Assembly: GCA_964621265.1 (NCBI GenBank)
Contig: CAZULQ010000014.1
Location: 1-50,534, forward strand
Direction of reading: 5' to 3'
Length of the DNA stretch: 50,534 bases
DNA from: Porcipelethomonas sp964621265
GTDB taxonomy: Bacteria; Bacillota; Clostridia; Oscillospirales; Ruminococcaceae
Below, piece by piece: positions 9,195 through 17,922 of the stretch. The notes beneath the pieces were generated by a model, which did no database searches, had not been told where the DNA came from, and saw nothing but the letters and a program-made list of their open reading frames with translations. Numbering within the stretch: the stretch's first letter is position 1; every line of letters starts with the position of its first letter. A program made the translations under genes and the position numbers.

Positions 9195-9665
9195 ATGGCA
9201 GAAGGACTTAGCATAAGAACAACTAAGGGCAAGGCGGCAGTTATGACCGCCGCAAGCCTTTTTATACAGATTATACACTGGGTCGTGTTTGACAAGGTTC
9301 AGTTTGACAGCCTTTATCTGTGGTTTACGCCGCTGATATTCTGTCTTATGTATCGTCTGCTTATGGCGGACTGTGAAAAAGGCGGAAAGATTTCAAAAGG
9401 ATTTATTTTCAGCTTTACTGTTGCGGTGCCGTTTCTGCTGGCAGTACTCGTGAGCGTATACATGATTGTAAGCTATCCTGATATCAGTACATTTTCTGCA
9501 ACAATGGAGGAAACGGGAGTTTTATCCGAGACGATTGCGCTTTATTCGGGGAGAATTACCTTAACGTCGGGCTATCTTCTCGTGTATTCACTCCTTGACG
9601 CACTGATTATTTCAAGAATATGGAATAAAACCGCGGCAAAGAAAATCAGAGAACCTGAAAAATAA
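9195..9665 (+). CDS. small integral membrane protein
   Basis: A 156-residue protein with about four hydrophobic segments (roughly residues 14-30, 36-52, 73-95 and 122-140) and charged ends. No family motif is recognisable. It follows the lipoprotein gene with one intervening nucleotide and is closed by a strong terminator, so lipoprotein and membrane protein form a two-gene unit and may work together at the cell surface; this is inferred from context only. Confidence 0.75.
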   Translation: MAEGLSIRTTKGKAAVMTAASLFIQIIHWVVFDKVQFDSLYLWFTPLIFCLMYRLLMADCEKGGKISKGFIFSFTVAVPFLLAVLVSVYMIVSYPDISTFSATMEETGVLSETIALYSGRITLTSGYLLVYSLLDALIISRIWNKTAAKKIREPEK

Positions 9666-9671
9666 ACAAAG

Positions 9672-9715
9672 AAAGCTCTTCTTACAGCATGAATTTGCTG
9701 TGAGAGGAGCTTTTC
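9672..9715 (+). terminator. rho-independent terminator
   Basis: Arms AAAGCTCTTCTTACAGCA and TGCTGTGAGAGGAGCTTT surround a 6-nt loop and are followed by a short T-rich tail. It closes the two-gene lipoprotein/membrane unit. Confidence 0.85.
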
Positions 9716-9795
9716 TGATACAAAATTGTGCAAAGTGACTAATAGTGCGCAAAAAAATTTGGCGGCTTGGATTTGGTTATTTTGGATATTATTAG

Positions 9796-9824
9796 TTGAC
9801 TTTTTGTGTACATTGTGTTATGAT
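9796..9824 (+). promoter_or_regulatory. promoter of the endoglucanase gene
   Basis: TTGACT at 9796-9801 and TATGAT at 9819-9824 with a 17-nt spacer. A perfect dyad ATTGTT-AC-AACAAT (9823-9836) begins in the -10 box and covers the expected start of transcription, which would suit a repressor operator. Confidence 0.8.
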
Positions 9825-9877
9825 TGTTACAACAATAATTGTGCGTTATTGAATAATTTAAAAGGAGATTGATAAAA

Positions 9878-12337
9878 ATGAAGCTTTTTAAAAGAGTATT
9901 ATCAATGCTTTCAGCTGCTGCAATGTGCACAGTTTTAGCAGTTAATTCAGTTTCAAAGGTTGAAATTGTTGAAGCTGTCGGAACAATGCGTGACATGACT
10001 TCACAGCAGATTGTTAGCGACATGGGTCTCGGATGGAACTTAGGTAACACATTCGATGCCTATACAACAGGACAGACAGCAAATCCTTCATACGTTGAAC
10101 AGATGTGGGGTAACCCGACTGTTTCAAAGGAACTTATTCAGGCTGTTAAGGCAGAAGGATTCAAGACAATCCGTGTTCCTGTAACCTGGATGAACTGCAT
10201 GGATTCAAACGGCAAGATTGACACAGCTTTTATGTCAAGAGTACAGGAAGTTGTTGACTACTGCATTAACGAAGGCCTTTATGTAATCTTAAACGTTCAT
10301 CACGATGGTTGTGAAAACGGATGGATAAGACAGGCTGACAGCAGCTATGATTCAGTTGCTGCAAAGTATAAATATGTATGGGAACAGATTTCAGCTACAT
10401 TCGCAGGCTATTCTGACTACCTCGTATTTGAATCAATGAACGAAGTAGGCTTCAACCTTGCAGGTGACCTTACACTTACAGGCAACCCTACAAACGAAGA
10501 CTACAACACACTCAACAAGTTAAACCAGCTTTTCGTTGACACAGTAAGAGCTTCAGGCTCAAACAACGCAGAGCGTCACCTTCTCATTGCAGGTTATAAC
10601 ACAGATACATACATGACTGTTGACAACAGATTCATTGTTCCGACAGACTCAGCTAACCGCTGCATCGTATCTGTACACTACTATTCACCTCCGACATTCT
10701 GTGTTGCAACATCAGGCTCATCATGGGGCTATGCTTCAACATGGGGTACTTCAGCAGAAGTTGCCGCTATGGAAGAAGACCTTGACAAGCTCAAGACAAG
10801 ATTTGTTGACGCAGGTGTTCCTGTAATCATCGGTGAATACGGTGTTCTTACAGAAAGCTCAAACGGCAAGGATCAGTCTTCAATCGTTACATACCTCAAG
10901 ACTCTCGCTTCAGAAGCTCTTGAAAGAGGTATGTGCCCTGTTCTCTGGGACTCAGGTAACGGCGGCGATATGAAGTACTTCAACAGAACTTCAAAGACAT
11001 GGTATAGCTCAGCAGTTGGTCAGGTATATGCAGACCTTGCAGACAAGTATTCAACAGGCGTTACAACTCCTGTTGTAACACAGCCAAGTGCTGAAGATAA
11101 CAGCGTAACTGTTACACTTCAGGAAGATGACGAAGGCAACCTTTATGTTGACCTTACTCCATATGTAGGCAGACTTATCACAGGCGTAGGCTTCACAGTA
11201 AATGGTGATACATTCAGCGGTAACGGCGGCGTTATGCTCGGTATGATTGTATACAGCGATACTACAACATGGGGCGGCGCTTGGAAGGGCGTTCAGGCAC
11301 CATTCCTCGGCGCAGATTGCGGACAGCTTACAAAGTATACTTTTGACGCAGATAACGAAGAATCAGTTGACCCGACACAGATTATGTATGACGGTCAGAC
11401 AATGACATTCTCAGTTAACTGGACATATCCAAGCTCAGCTAAGGATAATCTTACACTCGGCGATGAAGTTATTCTCTATTTCAGCGGCGCAGAACTCGTT
11501 ACAACAACAACAACTAACGTTTTAGAAACAAAGGTTGCTGAAAGAGTAACAGCCGTTGTTGGTACAGAAGATAATGAAGAAGAAGATATTCACAGACCAA
11601 CTCTTAGAATTGACCTTTCACCATATAAGGGCAACAAGCTTGTTGGTGTTGAATTCAGCTTCACAGGTACACATGGTGGCGGTAATGGTGCCGTAAGCTA
11701 CAACCTCGTTGATGAATCATCTGAAACAGGTACATCATGGGCATATACACCATTTGACTTTACAATTAAGAATGACCCGATTAAGGTAGTTCTTTCTGAT
11801 GAACACTCAGAAGCACTTGATTATGATTTCATTGGAATCAACGTATGGTATGAAGAAAAGGGTCTTACATACGATAACTATTCATTCAGCCCTGACGTAG
11901 TTCTCTACTTTGAGGACGAGGTTGTTACAACAGTTCCTACAACAGAACCTGAAGTAATTGAAACAACTACTTCAACAACTGTTACAGAACTTGTTACAAC
12001 AACAGTTCCAACTGTAACAAGTATAATTATTCCAACAATGACTTCTTATGTAACAACAACACAGCCTGTAACAACAACAGCACCAACATCAGAAGTTGTT
12101 ATCGACCCATCACTTGTTACACAGTATGGTGACGTTAATAACGACGGTACAGTAGACGTAGCGGACGTTGTTGCAATCAATATGTATCTGCTTAACAGCA
12201 CAGAAAATGCAATTGACGCAACAGGTCTTGCAAACTCAGACTGTGCTAAGAACGGTGTGGTCGACAGTTCAGACAGTGTACTTATCATGAGCTTTGTCGG
12301 CATGATTGTAACCGAAGAAAATCTCGGTGTAGGTTAA
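9878..12337 (+). CDS. dockerin-bearing GH5 endoglucanase
   Basis: A secreted 819-residue enzyme for beta-1,4-glucan or xyloglucan cleavage. Residues 1 to about 33 are a signal peptide. A GH5 catalytic domain, best matching the GH5_4 pattern, covers about 40-390: GLGWNLGNTFDAY, the HH pair at 141-142, the acid/base Glu189 in ESMNEV, HY at 267-268, and the nucleophile Glu320 in IIGEYG. Two related beta-rich modules follow (about 408-537 and 570-680), each with a (V/I)DL(T/S)PY motif near its start, a GNG motif and a (I/V)LYF end, which look like carbohydrate-binding modules. A Thr-rich linker (about 683-740) leads to a dockerin (about 748-812) with the calcium loop DVNNDGTVD. The ATG at 9878 has AAAGGAGA at proper spacing. 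The dockerin implies attachment to a scaffold encoded elsewhere. Confidence 0.95.
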   Translation: MKLFKRVLSMLSAAAMCTVLAVNSVSKVEIVEAVGTMRDMTSQQIVSDMGLGWNLGNTFDAYTTGQTANPSYVEQMWGNPTVSKELIQAVKAEGFKTIRVPVTWMNCMDSNGKIDTAFMSRVQEVVDYCINEGLYVILNVHHDGCENGWIRQADSSYDSVAAKYKYVWEQISATFAGYSDYLVFESMNEVGFNLAGDLTLTGNPTNEDYNTLNKLNQLFVDTVRASGSNNAERHLLIAGYNTDTYMTVDNRFIVPTDSANRCIVSVHYYSPPTFCVATSGSSWGYASTWGTSAEVAAMEEDLDKLKTRFVDAGVPVIIGEYGVLTESSNGKDQSSIVTYLKTLASEALERGMCPVLWDSGNGGDMKYFNRTSKTWYSSAVGQVYADLADKYSTGVTTPVVTQPSAEDNSVTVTLQEDDEGNLYVDLTPYVGRLITGVGFTVNGDTFSGNGGVMLGMIVYSDTTTWGGAWKGVQAPFLGADCGQLTKYTFDADNEESVDPTQIMYDGQTMTFSVNWTYPSSAKDNLTLGDEVILYFSGAELVTTTTTNVLETKVAERVTAVVGTEDNEEEDIHRPTLRIDLSPYKGNKLVGVEFSFTGTHGGGNGAVSYNLVDESSETGTSWAYTPFDFTIKNDPIKVVLSDEHSEALDYDFIGINVWYEEKGLTYDNYSFSPDVVLYFEDEVVTTVPTTEPEVIETTTSTTVTELVTTTVPTVTSIIIPTMTSYVTTTQPVTTTAPTSEVVIDPSLVTQYGDVNNDGTVDVADVVAINMYLLNSTENAIDATGLANSDCAKNGVVDSSDSVLIMSFVGMIVTEENLGVG

Positions 12338-12354
12338 TTTAAAACTTAAGTATT

Positions 12355-12390
12355 ATCCCTGCGTTTTAGTTATAAAACGCAGGGATTTTT
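12355..12390 (+). terminator. terminator after the endoglucanase gene
   Basis: A 14-bp perfect stem (ATCCCTGCGTTTTA and its complement) with a 4-nt loop, followed by TTTTT. Confidence 0.92.
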
Positions 12391-12551
12391 GCGTTATAGT
12401 ATAATTTTGAGGCAGTAAGTGAGCTTTAATAATCTGCTGTGATAAATATATAAGAACAAATGTTTTGTTTAAATTAAACATCATGTGATTGCTTTTGAAA
12501 GTTTCACCTATGTGAAATCCCCTAATAATTTCTGCCCGATGTTTTATAGGC

Positions 12552-12580
12552 TTTACAAAACCGCGTATTTGGGGTATAAT
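12552..12580 (+). promoter_or_regulatory. sigma-A promoter of the cyclophilin lipoprotein gene
   Basis: TTTACA at 12552-12557, a 17-nt spacer and TATAAT at 12575-12580. The start codon is 38 nt downstream. Confidence 0.8.
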
Positions 12581-12617
12581 AGTTAAGTTAATAAGTATGT
12601 AACAGAGGTGTTTATAT

Positions 12618-13421
12618 ATGCTGAATTTAAAAAAGCTTGCGGCTCTTGCAATGAGTCTTGCAATGCTCACAGTCTCATTCACAGGCTGTAGCGAAGAGTC
12701 AGAAGCTGAAAAGAATTCCACAGCCGCATCAGAGTTTGTTGAACTCGAAGACCTTCCAAAGCCTTCAAAGGAAACAGGCAAGGTTGCAAATTTCACAGCT
12801 CCTGAAAAAGGCGAAGAAATTATCGTTATGAAAATCAAGGACTACGGCGATATCAAGATAAAGCTCTTTAATGAACAGGCGCCTGCGGGAAGCAAGAACT
12901 TCTCATACCACGCAAGCACAGGTTATTATGATGGCCTTATTTTCCACAGAATCATCAATAACTTTATGATTCAGGGCGGTGACCCTATGGGTGTTGGTAT
13001 CGGCGGCGAATCAATCTGGGGCGAAAAGTTTGACGGCGGCACACACAGTGACTTAGTTCACGTTCCGGGTGCAGTATGCTATGCAAACAGCGGACACACT
13101 TCAACTAACGGAAGTCAGTTCTATATCGTAACAGGTGATACTGTTGATGAAAACATGATTGCACAGTATCAGGCGGCAGGTTATCCTATTTCTGAGGACG
13201 CAGGAAAGATTTATGCTGAAATCGGAAAGGGTACTCCGTTCCTCGACGGAAGCTACACAGTTTTCGGACAGGTTTTCGACGGTCTTGATATAGTTTATGA
13301 GCTTCAGGGCGTTGAAACTGATTCAGGTGACAAGCCATTGACAGATGTTGTTATGGAAGAAGTAAGAATAGAGAAATATAACGGTGAGGACGTTAAGTTC
13401 TACATCGATGATTACAAATAA
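12618..13421 (+). CDS. cyclophilin-type peptidyl-prolyl isomerase lipoprotein
   Basis: A 267-residue lipoprotein (lipobox FTGC, Cys24) whose mature part is a cyclophilin domain from about residue 70. Cyclophilins catalyse cis-trans isomerisation of proline peptide bonds; outside the cell they assist folding of secreted proteins. Active-site elements are present: FHRIINNFMIQGGDP supplies the catalytic Arg, Phe, Met and Gln, and NGSQFYIVTG follows. The motif usually reading LDGxHTVFG is LDGSYTVFG here, so the His is a Tyr. The gene has its own promoter and stands alone between the endoglucanase and murA; a role in folding exported glycosidases is possible but not shown. Confidence 0.93.
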   Translation: MLNLKKLAALAMSLAMLTVSFTGCSEESEAEKNSTAASEFVELEDLPKPSKETGKVANFTAPEKGEEIIVMKIKDYGDIKIKLFNEQAPAGSKNFSYHASTGYYDGLIFHRIINNFMIQGGDPMGVGIGGESIWGEKFDGGTHSDLVHVPGAVCYANSGHTSTNGSQFYIVTGDTVDENMIAQYQAAGYPISEDAGKIYAEIGKGTPFLDGSYTVFGQVFDGLDIVYELQGVETDSGDKPLTDVVMEEVRIEKYNGEDVKFYIDDYK

Positions 13422-13495
13422 AAATAGAACAAAAGAAAAAAGAAAAAATTCTGTATTTATGTTCTGTAAAACGGGATAATTCCCCTTTCGGTGAC

Positions 13496-13501
13496 TATAA
13501 T
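13496..13501 (+). promoter_or_regulatory. possible -10 box of murA
   Basis: TATAAT preceded by TGAC, close to an extended -10; no good -35 hexamer is visible at 17 nt. Confidence 0.45.
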
Positions 13502-13569
13502 ATAGATGAGAAAAAAGAAAGATGTTTCTGCTGTGTACATATGGTGAAACGTCTTAAGGAGAGAAAATC

Positions 13570-14859
13570 TTGGAAAAATTTGTTGTTAAGGGCGGACGCC
13601 GTCTGCATGGCGAGGTAGAGATAAGCGGTGCTAAGAATGCAGCTGTTGGTATTATCCCTGCTGTTATATTGTCCGATGAGCCCTGTATTCTTGAAAATGT
13701 TCCCGACATAAGCGACGTTTCAATCAGTCTGCGTATTTTAACTGAAATGGGAGCAAGTGTTCAGAATATCGGTAAGAACACATTCAGAATTGACCCGACT
13801 ACTATAAATAATTTCTGTGTACCTTATGAAAGTGCAAGACAGATGAGAGCGTCTTACTACTTCCTCGGTGCACTGCTTGGTAAATTCAAAAAGGCAAGAG
13901 TTTCAATGCCTGGCGGATGTCCGCTCGGTGACAGACCTATCGACCAGCACATCAAGGCTTTCTGTGCAGTTGGTGCGAGATGCAATATTGACCACGGTAT
14001 GGTTGATGTTGTTGCAGATGAACTCAGAGGTAATCAGATTTATCTTGACGTTGTATCTGTCGGCGCAACTATGAACGCTATGCTGGCTGCCGTTAAGGCA
14101 AGAGGTCTCAGCATCATTGAAAATGCCGCTAAGGAACCACATATCGTTGACCTTGCGAATTTCTTGAACTCAATGGGTGCGGATATCATGGGTGCAGGTA
14201 CTGACGTTATCAAGATAAGAGGCGTTGGCTACTTAAGAGGCACTACTTATTCAGTTATCCCTGACCAGATTGAAGCAGGTACATTTATGGTTGCCGCTGC
14301 TGCAACAGGCGGTGACGTGCTTATCAAAAACGTAATTCCGAAGCACTTGGAGCCGATTACAAACAAGCTTGAAAAAATCGGTGTTAACGTTGAGGAATTT
14401 GACGACGCTGTGAGAGTATGGGTTGATGGTCCGCTGGTTAAGACCAATATCAAGACTATGCCACACCCCGGCTTCCCGACAGATATGCAGCCTCAGATGG
14501 CTACACTTCTTACACTTGCTGAGGGTACAAGTATCATCAGAGAGGGCGTATGGGAACAGCGTTTCAGATACGTGGACGAGCTTCGCAGAATGGGTGCTGA
14601 CATCTCAGTTGACGGCAAGGTAGCCGTTGTTGAGGGTACAGGCAGACTTCAGGGTGCACCTGTAAAGGCTTGTGACTTAAGAGCAGGCGCGGCACTTATC
14701 ATAGCAGGTCTTGCTGCGGCAGGCGTTACAGAGGTTGAGGATATCCACCACATCGAAAGAGGATATGACAATCTCGAAAAGAAGCTTCAGGGACTCGGCG
14801 CAGATATCGTGAAGAAAAGCTTCCCGGGCGCGTCAGTTAAAAAAGCGGCTTCTTTATAA
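13570..14859 (+). CDS. murA: UDP-N-acetylglucosamine 1-carboxyvinyltransferase
   Basis: MurA transfers enolpyruvate from phosphoenolpyruvate to UDP-GlcNAc, the first committed step of peptidoglycan synthesis in the cytoplasm. The 429-residue protein has the Lys22-Asn23 pair in SGAKNAAV and the fosfomycin-target cysteine, Cys117, in MPGGCPLGDRP. The start is a TTG codon at 13570, 6 nt after AAGGAGAG; no ATG nearby fits better. Firmicutes often carry two paralogues (MurA and MurZ), and which one this is cannot be told from the sequence alone. A weak hairpin terminator follows before the MBL gene. Confidence 0.96.
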   Translation: MEKFVVKGGRRLHGEVEISGAKNAAVGIIPAVILSDEPCILENVPDISDVSISLRILTEMGASVQNIGKNTFRIDPTTINNFCVPYESARQMRASYYFLGALLGKFKKARVSMPGGCPLGDRPIDQHIKAFCAVGARCNIDHGMVDVVADELRGNQIYLDVVSVGATMNAMLAAVKARGLSIIENAAKEPHIVDLANFLNSMGADIMGAGTDVIKIRGVGYLRGTTYSVIPDQIEAGTFMVAAAATGGDVLIKNVIPKHLEPITNKLEKIGVNVEEFDDAVRVWVDGPLVKTNIKTMPHPGFPTDMQPQMATLLTLAEGTSIIREGVWEQRFRYVDELRRMGADISVDGKVAVVEGTGRLQGAPVKACDLRAGAALIIAGLAAAGVTEVEDIHHIERGYDNLEKKLQGLGADIVKKSFPGASVKKAASL

Positions 14860-14875
14860 TAATCGTGAATTTATC

Positions 14876-14906
14876 GGGCAGACAGAAATGTCTGTCCGTA
14901 TTTTGT
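14876..14906 (+). terminator. hairpin after murA, weak terminator
   Basis: GGGCAGACA-GAAA-TGTCTGTCC followed by a short T-rich run. Confidence 0.6.
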
Positions 14907-14925
14907 GTTTAAGGAAAGGTGAATT

Positions 14926-15708
14926 ATGGCACGCATTTATCCTCTGTTCAGTTCAAGCAAGGGCAATTCCCATTTTCTCGGGGATTCCTCGGGCGGAGTG
15001 CTTATCGACGCAGGTGTGTCGTTTAAGCGTCTGAACAATGCTTTCAGCGCAAATGAACTTGATATCAAAGCCGTTAAGGGCGTGTTTATAACTCATCCGC
15101 ACAGCGACCATGTCTGCGGACTTAAAATGCTTACTTCCAAAACGGGTATACCCGTTTTCGGACAAAGGGCAACGCTCTGCGAGCTTGTGAAAAAGGAAAT
15201 GATTGCGCCGTGCTCGGAAATTTATGAGATGGACTCCCCTGCCTGTATTGCGGGAATGGAAATAAACTGCTTTGACACCCCTCATGATACACAGGCAAGC
15301 TGTGGGTACAGGATAAAGTTTGATGACGGGAGAAGCTGTGCCGTATGCACAGACTTAGGGCGCATTACTCCGACAGTTGATGAAAATATTCTCGGCTGTG
15401 ACCTTGTTTTGCTTGAATCAAACTACGACCCCGACATGCTCAAAAAGGGTCCTTATCCCTATTACTTAAAGGAACGTATTTTTTCTGACTTCGGGCACCT
15501 TTCAAACGGAAGCTGTGCGGCGCAGGCAAGACGCCTTATAGAAAACGGTACAACGAGAATTATTCTCGGGCATTTGAGTCAGGAGAACAATACTCCTGCG
15601 CTTGCCGAAAGAGCAACGGTCGGAAATCTTTCGGATATGAAAAGAAATTCCGATTACATACTGAAGGTTGCGGCTGTTGAGACAAATGGCGAAATGGTGG
15701 TGTTCTGA
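14926..15708 (+). CDS. walJ: metallo-beta-lactamase fold hydrolase, WalJ (YycJ) type
   Basis: A 260-residue cytoplasmic hydrolase with the metal-binding signature HPHSDH at residues 57-62, the downstream CDLVLLESNYDPDML segment and a late metal-ligand region ILGHLSQENN. The length and the N-terminus (PLFSSSKGNSHFL) fit the YycJ/WalJ family, which is linked to coordination of DNA replication with cell-wall metabolism in other Firmicutes; its exact substrate is not established. rlmH starts one nucleotide after its stop, an arrangement also known from the Bacillus yyc region. No WalKR two-component genes lie nearby, so the association with the wal operon has been lost here. Confidence 0.85.
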   Translation: MARIYPLFSSSKGNSHFLGDSSGGVLIDAGVSFKRLNNAFSANELDIKAVKGVFITHPHSDHVCGLKMLTSKTGIPVFGQRATLCELVKKEMIAPCSEIYEMDSPACIAGMEINCFDTPHDTQASCGYRIKFDDGRSCAVCTDLGRITPTVDENILGCDLVLLESNYDPDMLKKGPYPYYLKERIFSDFGHLSNGSCAAQARRLIENGTTRIILGHLSQENNTPALAERATVGNLSDMKRNSDYILKVAAVETNGEMVVF

Positions 15709-15709
15709 T

Positions 15710-16183
15710 ATGAATGTTAGACTTGTTGTTGTTGGAAACTTAAAGGAAAAATATCTGCGTGACGCTTTTGCTGAGTACGCAAAAAGACTCGGGCGTTTCT
15801 GCACCTTTCAGACGGTTGAGCTTTCTGAGGTAAAGCTCCCCGAAAAGCCGTCGGACAAGGAAATCGAAAAGGCGCTTGATACAGAGGGTAAGGCAATCCT
15901 TAAGGAATGCAGAGGCTATATTATTGCGATGTGTATTGAGGGAAAGCAGTTTCCGAGCACGGAATTTGCAAAAAAGCTTGAAATGGCTGCGAGTACTGGC
16001 GGCAGTAATGTGACATTTGTTATAGGCAGCTCCTGCGGTCTTTCGCAGGAAGTCAAGAATGCGGCGTCACTTAGGCTTTCAATGTCTGAAATGACATTTC
16101 CTCATCAGCTTGCAAGGGTTATGCTTGCTGAACAGATTTACAGGGCTTTTCAGATAAATTCCGGCGGAAAATATCATAAATAA
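15710..16183 (+). CDS. rlmH: 23S rRNA (pseudouridine1915-N3) methyltransferase
   Basis: RlmH methylates pseudouridine 1915 in helix 69 of 23S rRNA on the assembled 70S ribosome. The 157-residue SPOUT protein shows FVIGSSCGLS (SAM-binding knot) and the highly conserved C-terminal stretch MTFPHQLARVMLAEQIYRA ending GGKYHK. I chose the ATG at 15710, two bases after the upstream stop; the longer frame would overlap the hydrolase gene. Confidence 0.96.
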   Translation: MNVRLVVVGNLKEKYLRDAFAEYAKRLGRFCTFQTVELSEVKLPEKPSDKEIEKALDTEGKAILKECRGYIIAMCIEGKQFPSTEFAKKLEMAASTGGSNVTFVIGSSCGLSQEVKNAASLRLSMSEMTFPHQLARVMLAEQIYRAFQINSGGKYHK

Positions 16184-16211
16184 ATATTTTTTTCTTTTTT
16201 TCGTATATGAC

Positions 16212-16240
16212 TTGAAATTAAATTGAAAATTTGATATAAT
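16212..16240 (+). promoter_or_regulatory. sigma-A promoter of pssA-psd
   Basis: TTGAAA at 16212-16217, 17-nt spacer, TATAAT at 16235-16240. Confidence 0.75.
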
Positions 16241-16306
16241 AATTGTATATGTATATATGATATAGGAAAAAGGCATTTTAAGGGTGTCATTGAATGGAGT
16301 TATTAT

Positions 16307-16933
16307 ATGATAGGATTTTATAATTATACAGTTATACTGACATATATAGGACTTGCGTCATCGCTTACGGGGATTTTTCTTGCGATGCACGGACAGCATA
16401 TAACAGCCGCAATTGTTGCACTTATGATATCGGGACTATGCGACATGTTTGACGGAAAGATTGCAAGAACAAGACAAAGAACCGATGACGAAAAGAAATT
16501 CGGTATTCAGATTGACTCGCTCTGTGACCTTATCTGCTTTGGTTTTCTGCCGACAGCAATCGGTTATGCAATCGGTATGACAAAAATATACCACTTCCCT
16601 ATTATGATTTTCTTTACTCTTGCTGCGGTAATCCGTCTTGCTTACTTCAACGTTATGGAAGAATCAAGACAGAAGAAAACAACGGCTGTGAGAAAGGAAT
16701 ATGAGGGGCTTCCAGTTACAAGCGTGGCGCTCATTCTTCCGCTTTTCTACAGCTTCGGCAAGGATATGGGAAAGCTTTTCCCTGATATTTATGCAATGGT
16801 GCTTTTATTTATCGGTATTGCATTTATCACACGTTTTAAGCTTAAAAAGCCAAAGATGAAAACAATGCTTATCTTTATAGGTATCGGTATGCTTGAACTC
16901 ATCTGGCTGATTTATAAGGTGAAATTTTCATAA
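16307..16933 (+). CDS. pssA: CDP-diacylglycerol-serine O-phosphatidyltransferase
   Basis: An integral membrane enzyme of 208 residues that makes phosphatidylserine from CDP-diacylglycerol and serine. The CDP-alcohol phosphotransferase signature is clear: Asp46, Asp49-Gly50, Ala53-Arg54, Gly66, Asp70 and Asp74. Multiple hydrophobic helices fill the rest. The stop codon shares one base with the start of psd, so the pair forms a phosphatidylethanolamine pathway operon behind one promoter. The membrane of this organism is therefore likely to contain phosphatidylethanolamine. Confidence 0.94.
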   Translation: MIGFYNYTVILTYIGLASSLTGIFLAMHGQHITAAIVALMISGLCDMFDGKIARTRQRTDDEKKFGIQIDSLCDLICFGFLPTAIGYAIGMTKIYHFPIMIFFTLAAVIRLAYFNVMEESRQKKTTAVRKEYEGLPVTSVALILPLFYSFGKDMGKLFPDIYAMVLLFIGIAFITRFKLKKPKMKTMLIFIGIGMLELIWLIYKVKFS

Positions 16934-17811
16934 TGAATAAGTTATATAAAAAAAGAGACGGCGAAATAATTAATAAAAACGACAGTCAGCAGGTTCTGCT
17001 CAACATGCTTTACAAAACTGCATTCGGCAGAATGGCTTTAAAGCCGCTTACGGCTTCTGTTGTTTCTGACATAGCAGGCAAATTCTGTGACAGCGCTGCT
17101 TCACAGTTTATGATTATGCCGTTTATTGAAAAGGCCAAAATTGACCTTACTGAATATGAGCCTGCTTCATACCGCTCGTTCAATGAATTTTTTACAAGAA
17201 AAATCAAGCCTGAAAGTCGTCCTATCGACATGAATCCTGAGCACTTTATTAGTCCCTGTGACTCAAAGCTCAGCATTTACAAAATCGACGAGCAGAGCGT
17301 TTTCAGCATAAAGAATTCTTTTTACAGCGTAAGCTCGCTTATAAGATGTCCTAAAATTGCTGAGAGATACAGCGGCGGCTGGTGCATGATTTTCAGACTT
17401 GAGGTTGACGACTATCACAGATATATTTATCTCGATGACGGAATCAAGTCTTCCAACAAGCACATCAACGGCAGTTATCACACAGTTAATCCTGTTGCCC
17501 TTGAGGAAGTCAACATCTACAAGGAAAACACCCGTGAATGTACACTTCTTGCAACCGAAAACTTCGATGATGTAATTCAGGTTGAGGTCGGCGCACTTAT
17601 GGTCGGCAGAATCGTGAATTACCATGGTAAAAACCATGTTATGAAAAGAGGAGAGGAAAAGGGTAAATTTGAATACGGCGGCTCAACGGTTGTACTTCTT
17701 GTAAAAGAAGGAGTTATGCAGCCTGACGCTGACATTCTTGCTAATTCAAGAGATGGTATTGAAACAATAGTCAAGATGGGCGAAAGAGTCGGGGTTAAGA
17801 TTAATAAGTAA
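16933..17811 (+). CDS. psd: phosphatidylserine decarboxylase proenzyme
   Basis: Converts phosphatidylserine to phosphatidylethanolamine using a pyruvoyl group made by self-cleavage. The cleavage motif reads GGST (residues 249-252) instead of the E. coli LGST, and Ser251 would become the pyruvoyl residue. Asp110 in SPCDS and His162 in DDYHRY are the probable triad partners. At 292 residues it is of ordinary length for the family. It overlaps pssA by one base and is closed by a clear terminator. Confidence 0.95.
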   Translation: MNKLYKKRDGEIINKNDSQQVLLNMLYKTAFGRMALKPLTASVVSDIAGKFCDSAASQFMIMPFIEKAKIDLTEYEPASYRSFNEFFTRKIKPESRPIDMNPEHFISPCDSKLSIYKIDEQSVFSIKNSFYSVSSLIRCPKIAERYSGGWCMIFRLEVDDYHRYIYLDDGIKSSNKHINGSYHTVNPVALEEVNIYKENTRECTLLATENFDDVIQVEVGALMVGRIVNYHGKNHVMKRGEEKGKFEYGGSTVVLLVKEGVMQPDADILANSRDGIETIVKMGERVGVKINK

Positions 17812-17816
17812 AAACA

Positions 17817-17845
17817 AGGCAGTCGGAAGACTGCCTTTTTATTTT
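17817..17845 (+). terminator. terminator after psd
   Basis: AAGGCAGTC-GGAA-GACTGCCTT followed by a T-rich tail. Confidence 0.92.
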
Positions 17846-17922
17846 TGAAATACAGATAGTCTAACCAATCATTTACATGCATATCCTTTAAGGACAACTA
17901 TTACTTTTAAGGAGTGCTGAAA

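Noticed and set aside
9739..10050. Minus-strand frame upstream of the endoglucanase
   Set aside because: It overlaps the strong plus-strand promoter and signal-peptide region and has no protein features.
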